From positions 806,001-870,000 of the forward strand of contig CAWFWX010000005.1 in assembly GCA_963819635.1 (NCBI GenBank): DNA of 64,000 bases. The letters run 5' to 3'. Below are positions 59,995 through 64,000 of the stretch, in pieces. The translations under genes were made by a program, and so were the position numbers. A model generated the notes under the pieces. The model had not been told where the DNA came from, ran no database searches, and was given only the letters and a program-made list of their open reading frames with translations. Origin of the DNA: JACVRW01 sp963819635. Its GTDB lineage: Bacteria > Actinomycetota > Thermoleophilia > Solirubrobacterales > Thermoleophilaceae. How positions within the stretch are numbered: position 1 is the stretch's first letter; each line of letters begins with the position of its first letter.

Positions 59995-60852
59995 CGCGGC
60001 GCGCACCGGCGCCTGGATCAGGGCGGCAGCGCCGATCACGAGGACGAAGGCGAGCATCCGGACTGCGATCTCCGGCGTGTGGCTCCCGACCGGGTCGCCG
60101 AACACGACGATCCCGGCCGGTATCGAGGACGCGTTGCCGGCGATCGCCGTCACGGCGATGACCGGCACCGCGGGGCCGATCTGAAGCGACCTCGCCGAGG
60201 CGAAGAACGCCACGATCCCGCCGAGGACCGCCATGTACAGGTACGGGCTGACCAACACCTCGGCGACCGTCGTGTCGATCTTGCCGGTGAGCGCCTTCAC
60301 GGCGACGTGCGTCATCGTGAACAGGAGGCCGGCGGCCACGCCCAGCAGGACCCCCCGTTCCGACTTCCGCCGCTCGTCCCGGCAGGAGAGGATCAGCGCC
60401 GCGCCGGCTCCGACGAGCCCCGCCTCGAAGGCGAGCATCGCGGCGACCGAGTAGTCGGCGCTGTCCTGGCCGGAGCGGGCCTCGCCCGTGACCGCGAGCA
60501 GCGCGAGGCCCACGGACGTGAGCACGACGCCCGCCCACTGGCGCCGCTCCAGGTCGAAGCCGAAGAACCGCTCTGCCACCACGCCGAGCACCACGAGCCC
60601 TCCGGCGAGCACCGCCTGGACGAGCGACAGCGCGGCGAGCGTGAGCGCCCCCACGTGGCAGACATAGGCGACCACCGCGAGCGCGTAGCCGATCGACCAC
60701 CATTTCGAGCGAAACAGCGCCGCGGCGCTGGCAAGCGGGTGGCGCACGTCGACGTCGGGCGACTCGACCGCGCCCCGGTGGCGCAGCAGGAAGCCGACCT
60801 GCGTGACGAGCGCGGACAGGCCAGCCAGCAGGAGCCCGAGAAAAAGCGTCAC
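59800..60852 (-). CDS. DMT-family (EamA-like) transporter
   Basis: A 350-residue frame with about nine to ten hydrophobic helices (FLGLLLAGLSALVTQVGFLL, AVLAGGLVVLGVVAERFFGF, LAFVLVIGAAALIQAPV). The paired-repeat look of the drug/metabolite transporter superfamily is clear, and the substrate is not. From about residue 290 the frame becomes a hydrophilic His/Asp/Arg-rich tail that is simply the antisense of the small membrane gene. A one-base insertion before that point would restore a TAG at 59991-59993, overlapping the convergent stop as CTAG. The true protein probably ends there. Confidence 0.75.
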   Translation of the reverse strand: MTLFLGLLLAGLSALVTQVGFLLRHRGAVESPDVDVRHPLASAAALFRSKWWSIGYALAVVAYVCHVGALTLAALSLVQAVLAGGLVVLGVVAERFFGFDLERRQWAGVVLTSVGLALLAVTGEARSGQDSADYSVAAMLAFEAGLVGAGAALILSCRDERRKSERGVLLGVAAGLLFTMTHVAVKALTGKIDTTVAEVLVSPYLYMAVLGGIVAFFASARSLQIGPAVPVIAVTAIAGNASSIPAGIVVFGDPVGSHTPEIAVRMLAFVLVIGAAALIQAPVRAALGDGAAEQERADHGDDRRDERDAEAEDAHGREDEAHDRDHAGHATDQRELVGTALPAASRGGSA

Positions 60853-60898
60853 CCTGACGCTCCTGCCCGGGCCCTGCTGGCCCTAACGGCCTAAGCGA

Positions 60899-61876
60899 CT
60901 ACTGCAGCCACTGATCGACCTTGTCGCGGTTGTCCTTCACCCAGTCGGCTCCGGCCTCTTCGGGGTCCTGCTTGTCCCCGGCGATCGCCTTCGCGACGAG
61001 CTCTTGGTCCTCGTTGGTCAGCTTCATGGCCTTCAACATGTCGTACGCCGGCGACCCGCTGTCCGCGAACTTCTTCGAGAACAGCTTGTTGATGATCGTC
61101 ACGTCGTACTCGCACTTGTACTGCTCGGGGTCGCCGCCTTCCTTCGCGTCGTCCTTGCAGTCCTTGTTGGCGTCGGTACGCGGCGGCAGCTTCACCTCGG
61201 CCAGGTCGTACTCCTGGTTCAGGTACTGCGGCGTGTACCAGTAGAACAGGACGGGCTTGTCCTGCTTGTAGGCCTGGCTCCAGCGCGCCACCTGGGCCGG
61301 CTCGGCGCCGGCGGTCACGTGCTTGAGGTTCAGCCCGAGCGCCTTGATCAGCTCCTTGTCCTTCTGGACGTAGGACGGGTCACCGCCCAGGAACTCGTTG
61401 TTGAAGACGTCCTCCTTGCCCTTCAGGCCCTCCCAGGTCGCGAACTCGGGGTTCTCGTCCATCACGAACTTCGGGATGAACCAGCCGATGTGGCCCTCGA
61501 CTCCGAGCGGCCCGCCCTGGACGACGGTGCCGGCCTTGTCGATGTACTGCGCGTACTCGTCGGTGTGCTGCCAGTCCTCGAGCACCGCATCGACCTTTCC
61601 GTCGGCCATAGCCTGGAAGACCGGGATCTCGGTGATCTTCGTGACCTCGACGTCGCAGCCGAGATCCTCCTCGAGCACCGCCTTGGCGATGTAGGTGTTT
61701 GCCGTCGACCCGGCCCAGGCCTGCTCGTTCAGCACGACCTTGCCGCAGTCCTTACCGCCGGTCGAGGCGCTTCCGCCGTCGCCGCCGGACTCGTCCTTTT
61801 CCTCTCCGCAGGCCGCGATGAACAGCGCCACCATCAGCGCCGCCACCACCGCCCACAGGGTCCTGTGGGTCCTCAA
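60899..61876 (-). CDS. glycine betaine/choline-type ABC transporter substrate-binding lipoprotein
   Basis: A 325-residue lipoprotein. The lipobox is FIAACGEE near residue 23. The OpuAC-type fold follows, with aromatic residues typical of a quaternary-amine cage: EQAWAGSTANTY, LEDWQHTDEY, HIGWFIP and VLFYWYTPQYLN. It starts on TTG at 61876, overlapping the permease stop (TTGA). It delivers an osmolyte such as glycine betaine or proline betaine to the permease. Confidence 0.88.
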   Translation of the reverse strand: MRTHRTLWAVVAALMVALFIAACGEEKDESGGDGGSASTGGKDCGKVVLNEQAWAGSTANTYIAKAVLEEDLGCDVEVTKITEIPVFQAMADGKVDAVLEDWQHTDEYAQYIDKAGTVVQGGPLGVEGHIGWFIPKFVMDENPEFATWEGLKGKEDVFNNEFLGGDPSYVQKDKELIKALGLNLKHVTAGAEPAQVARWSQAYKQDKPVLFYWYTPQYLNQEYDLAEVKLPPRTDANKDCKDDAKEGGDPEQYKCEYDVTIINKLFSKKFADSGSPAYDMLKAMKLTNEDQELVAKAIAGDKQDPEEAGADWVKDNRDKVDQWLQ

Positions 61877-63876
61877 GCTGCTCCTCCTCCTGTTTGCACT
61901 TTCCGTCTTCCTTGTGTGACGCGGTCGAGCGCTATGCCGAGCGCCAGGATCGCGATCGAGGCCACGACGCCCTCGCCGAACTCATTGCGCTGCAGCCCAC
62001 GGGCGACCTGGTCGCCCAGGGCGCCCGAGCCGACCAGCCCGCCGATCACGACCACCGAGAGGACCATGATCATCCCCTGGTTCACGCCCAGCATGATGCT
62101 GTCGCGGGCGAGCGGCACCTTCACCTTCGCCAGCACCTGTCGGTTCGAGGCGCCGAACGCCTGTGCCGCCTCCACGGGAGCCGGCGGCACGCCACGGATG
62201 CCCGCGGTCACGAGCCTGATCACGACAGGGACCGCGTACAGAACGGAGGCCACCACGCCCGGCACGAGCGACACCGGCATCAGGTAGATGAACGGGATGA
62301 TGTAGACGAGCTGCGGGAGCGTCTGCAGCGTGTCGAGGATGGGCCGGATCGCTCTTTCGACACGCGGGTTCTCCGCTGCCCAGATCCCGATTGCGATCCC
62401 GATCAGGACCGCGATGGCCGTCGCGACGAGCACCTGCGAGGCGGTGTCCATCGCCGGCTCCCAGACACCGATGACGCCGATCAGGGCGAGCATCAGGAAG
62501 GCAGTGATCGCCGGCCGTCGGCCGCTCAGCACGTATGCGATCCCGGTGAGGCAGGCGAGGACCACGAACCAGGGCGTGTCCATCAGCAGGTTCTGGACCG
62601 GCTCGAGCATGTTGTGCAGGATGAAGTTGCCGACCGCGTCGGTGATGCTGAAGACGAACGTGGTCGGGTCCTGGATGTACTCGAGCGCGTCGTTGATCCA
62701 GCCCAGGACGCTGGCCTGGATGTTCGAGTCGTAGACAGACGAGGCGGTCTCGAACTCGTCCGGGTAGTACGCGTCCGCGCCGAGCAGCTTGGCGACGATC
62801 ACGACGGCGGCGATCCCGCCGAGCGTCGCGAGCGTGATCTTGCGCGCCCGCCGCTTGCCCTCGTCCGTCAGCTGCCGGCGGGTGGGGTCCGTGCGGTCCG
62901 CGATGGCCGCGGTGGACCGGTCGAGGGCGATCGCCATGATCACGATCGCGATGCCGGCGAGCACCGCGAGCGCGGGGTTCGAGTAGAGGCCGTTCGTAAC
63001 GACGTCGCCGAGGCCGCGCCCGCCGATCAGGCCCGCAATGACGACCAGCGAGAGCGCGAACATGATCGTCTGGTTGAGCGCGAGCAGGAGCTGGCGGCGC
63101 GCCAGCGGGAGCTGCACCTTGAACAGGGTCTGGGAGTTGGTCGCGCCGAACGCCTTCGACGCCTCCACCGATTCCCCGGTCACGCCGCGGATGCCGAGCG
63201 CGGTGATGCGCACGGCCGGCGGGATGGCGTAGATCAGCGTGCAGATCACGGCCGCCGCGGGGCCGACCGAGAAGATGATCACGACCGGCATCAGATAGGC
63301 GAACGCGGGCACGATCTGCATTGCGTCGAGGACGGGGGTGATCGCGCGGTGGAAGCGCTGGTTGCGTCCCGCGTAGACGCCGACCGGCACGCCGATGAGG
63401 ATCGAGAGCAGCACGGCGGCGCCCATCAGCGCGAGCGTCTGCATGCTCTCCTCCCACAGGTCCAGCAGGGCAAACGACACGAACGCGGCGAGCACGACGA
63501 GCGCGGCGCGCCGGCCGCCGAACCGGAGGACGATCAGCGTGCCGCCGACCATCACGCCGACCCACGTGAGCCACTCGAGGAAGTCGAGGATCGCCGAGAC
63601 GAGCCATTCGCAGGCGGCGCGGAAGGCGTCAAGGACGACGAAGAACGGGTTCGAGCCCTCGGTGCGCTGCTCGAGGAGCCAGTCCTGCGCGTCGTCGAGC
63701 TTGCGCGGCAGCTCCTCCCAGGTCAGCGCGGCGGGCCAGGAGAACTCGTTCGCCCACAGGAGGTAGCCGACCAAGAGGAGCCCGAGGAGGCCGGCCACCT
63801 GCGCGCCGCGGCCACGGAAGCGCGACGCCGGCGCCGCGAACGCGGGTGCCCGCAGCCTGCCGCTAGCTACTGCCAT
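61873..63876 (-). CDS. double (fused) glycine betaine-type ABC permease
   Basis: A 667-residue protein with two complete OpuAB/ProW-like permease modules in tandem. Each has its own cytoplasmic coupling (EAA) loop: EASKAFGATNSQTLFKVQLPLAR near residue 245 and EAAQAFGASNRQVLAKVKVPLAR near 585. A short soluble link joins the modules (TDPTRRQLTDEGKRRARK). Normal members have one module and work as homodimers; here one chain could supply both halves of the pore. An N-terminal helix and a charged segment (about 25-75) precede module 1. It overlaps the ATPase gene by 14 bp. Confidence 0.9.
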   Translation of the reverse strand: MAVASGRLRAPAFAAPASRFRGRGAQVAGLLGLLLVGYLLWANEFSWPAALTWEELPRKLDDAQDWLLEQRTEGSNPFFVVLDAFRAACEWLVSAILDFLEWLTWVGVMVGGTLIVLRFGGRRAALVVLAAFVSFALLDLWEESMQTLALMGAAVLLSILIGVPVGVYAGRNQRFHRAITPVLDAMQIVPAFAYLMPVVIIFSVGPAAAVICTLIYAIPPAVRITALGIRGVTGESVEASKAFGATNSQTLFKVQLPLARRQLLLALNQTIMFALSLVVIAGLIGGRGLGDVVTNGLYSNPALAVLAGIAIVIMAIALDRSTAAIADRTDPTRRQLTDEGKRRARKITLATLGGIAAVVIVAKLLGADAYYPDEFETASSVYDSNIQASVLGWINDALEYIQDPTTFVFSITDAVGNFILHNMLEPVQNLLMDTPWFVVLACLTGIAYVLSGRRPAITAFLMLALIGVIGVWEPAMDTASQVLVATAIAVLIGIAIGIWAAENPRVERAIRPILDTLQTLPQLVYIIPFIYLMPVSLVPGVVASVLYAVPVVIRLVTAGIRGVPPAPVEAAQAFGASNRQVLAKVKVPLARDSIMLGVNQGMIMVLSVVVIGGLVGSGALGDQVARGLQRNEFGEGVVASIAILALGIALDRVTQGRRKVQTGGGAA

Positions 63877-64000
63877 CGGCGCCGCGGCTGCCGGAGGTGT
63901 CCGGATCGTCGGCCATGGCGCGGAGGATCGCCTCGCGGTCGACGATGCCCACCACCTTGCCGTCCTTGACGGCGCGCACGGGCTGGTCCGTGGAGGCGAC
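63863..64000 (-). CDS. glycine betaine-type ABC transporter ATPase, C-terminal CBS part (partial)
   Basis: The last 45 codons of a gene that enters from the right edge. They read ...TDQPVRAVKDGKVVGIVDREAIL and end in a short Gly/Ser-rich tail. The GKVVGIVDRE strand-helix pattern is that of a CBS domain, which in OpuAA-type ATPases senses ionic strength. Together with the permease and the binding lipoprotein it completes an osmolyte uptake operon. The ATPase core lies outside the window. Confidence 0.8.
   Translation of the reverse strand, partial: VASTDQPVRAVKDGKVVGIVDREAILRAMADDPDTSGSRGADGSS

Noticed and set aside
61894..63969. Long plus-strand frame opposite the permease
   Set aside because: The product is Arg/Asp/His-rich antisense of transmembrane sequence; the permease on the minus strand has two EAA loops.

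Overview
The window is high-GC, densely packed actinobacterial DNA. F420-type enzymes (a Ddn-family reductase and a TIGR03842-like luciferase-fold oxidoreductase), BTAD/AfsR and LuxR-ATPase regulators, an ECF sigma factor with a C-terminal SnoaL domain and CSLREA/choice-of-anchor secreted proteins all point to an aerobic, soil-type member of class Thermoleophilia (Solirubrobacterales or Gaiellales). That placement is inference from gene families. I see no rRNA, tRNA, CRISPR array, insertion sequence or phage gene.

Layout. 0-5 kb: two tandem secreted CSLREA/beta-helix proteins (the first only as a tail) and a secreted M19-like metallohydrolase. 5-8.3 kb: an AfsR-like BTAD regulator divergent from a small membrane protein, with 11-bp direct repeats between them. 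8.2-16.2 kb: a PolX/PHP protein, membrane and redox proteins, a secreted alpha/beta hydrolase, a universal stress protein and a Ddn-family reductase. 16.3-21.9 kb: a tightly coupled five-gene catabolic operon (F420-type oxidoreductase, hydantoinase, N-carbamoyl/allantoate-type amidohydrolase, CoA ligase, enoyl-CoA hydratase). 22-26 kb: DUF4242 protein, LuxR-ATPase regulator, ECF sigma factor. 26-32.6 kb: penicillin-acylase-family amidase, then a divergent pair of a GH144-like glucanase and a GH3 beta-glucosidase. 32.6-43 kb: MarR regulator, LtaS-like membrane hydrolase, GST/isochorismatase pair, an orphan HypX, a GGDEF-EAL protein and a HAD phosphatase. 43-49 kb: two-component system, CPA1 antiporter, and a SoxR divergon with a clear SoxR box (AlkB-type oxygenase plus zinc-ribbon protein on one side, a DUF5519 gene on the other). 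49-51.8 kb: MMPL exporter divergent from its MarR regulator. 51.8-59.7 kb: a kdp potassium-uptake locus with unusual order (F-A-C-B), a split KdpD and an extra 26-residue membrane peptide ahead of kdpF. 59.8-64 kb: DMT transporter and a glycine-betaine-type ABC system with a fused double permease.

Many gene junctions are 4-base ATGA/GTGA/TTGA overlaps, so translational coupling is the rule here. At least ten single-base indels, nearly all insertions of one G or C, interrupt eight otherwise well-conserved genes; each is repaired by one base. Sequencing or assembly error is the simplest explanation, and those genes are annotated across the break with the position given.
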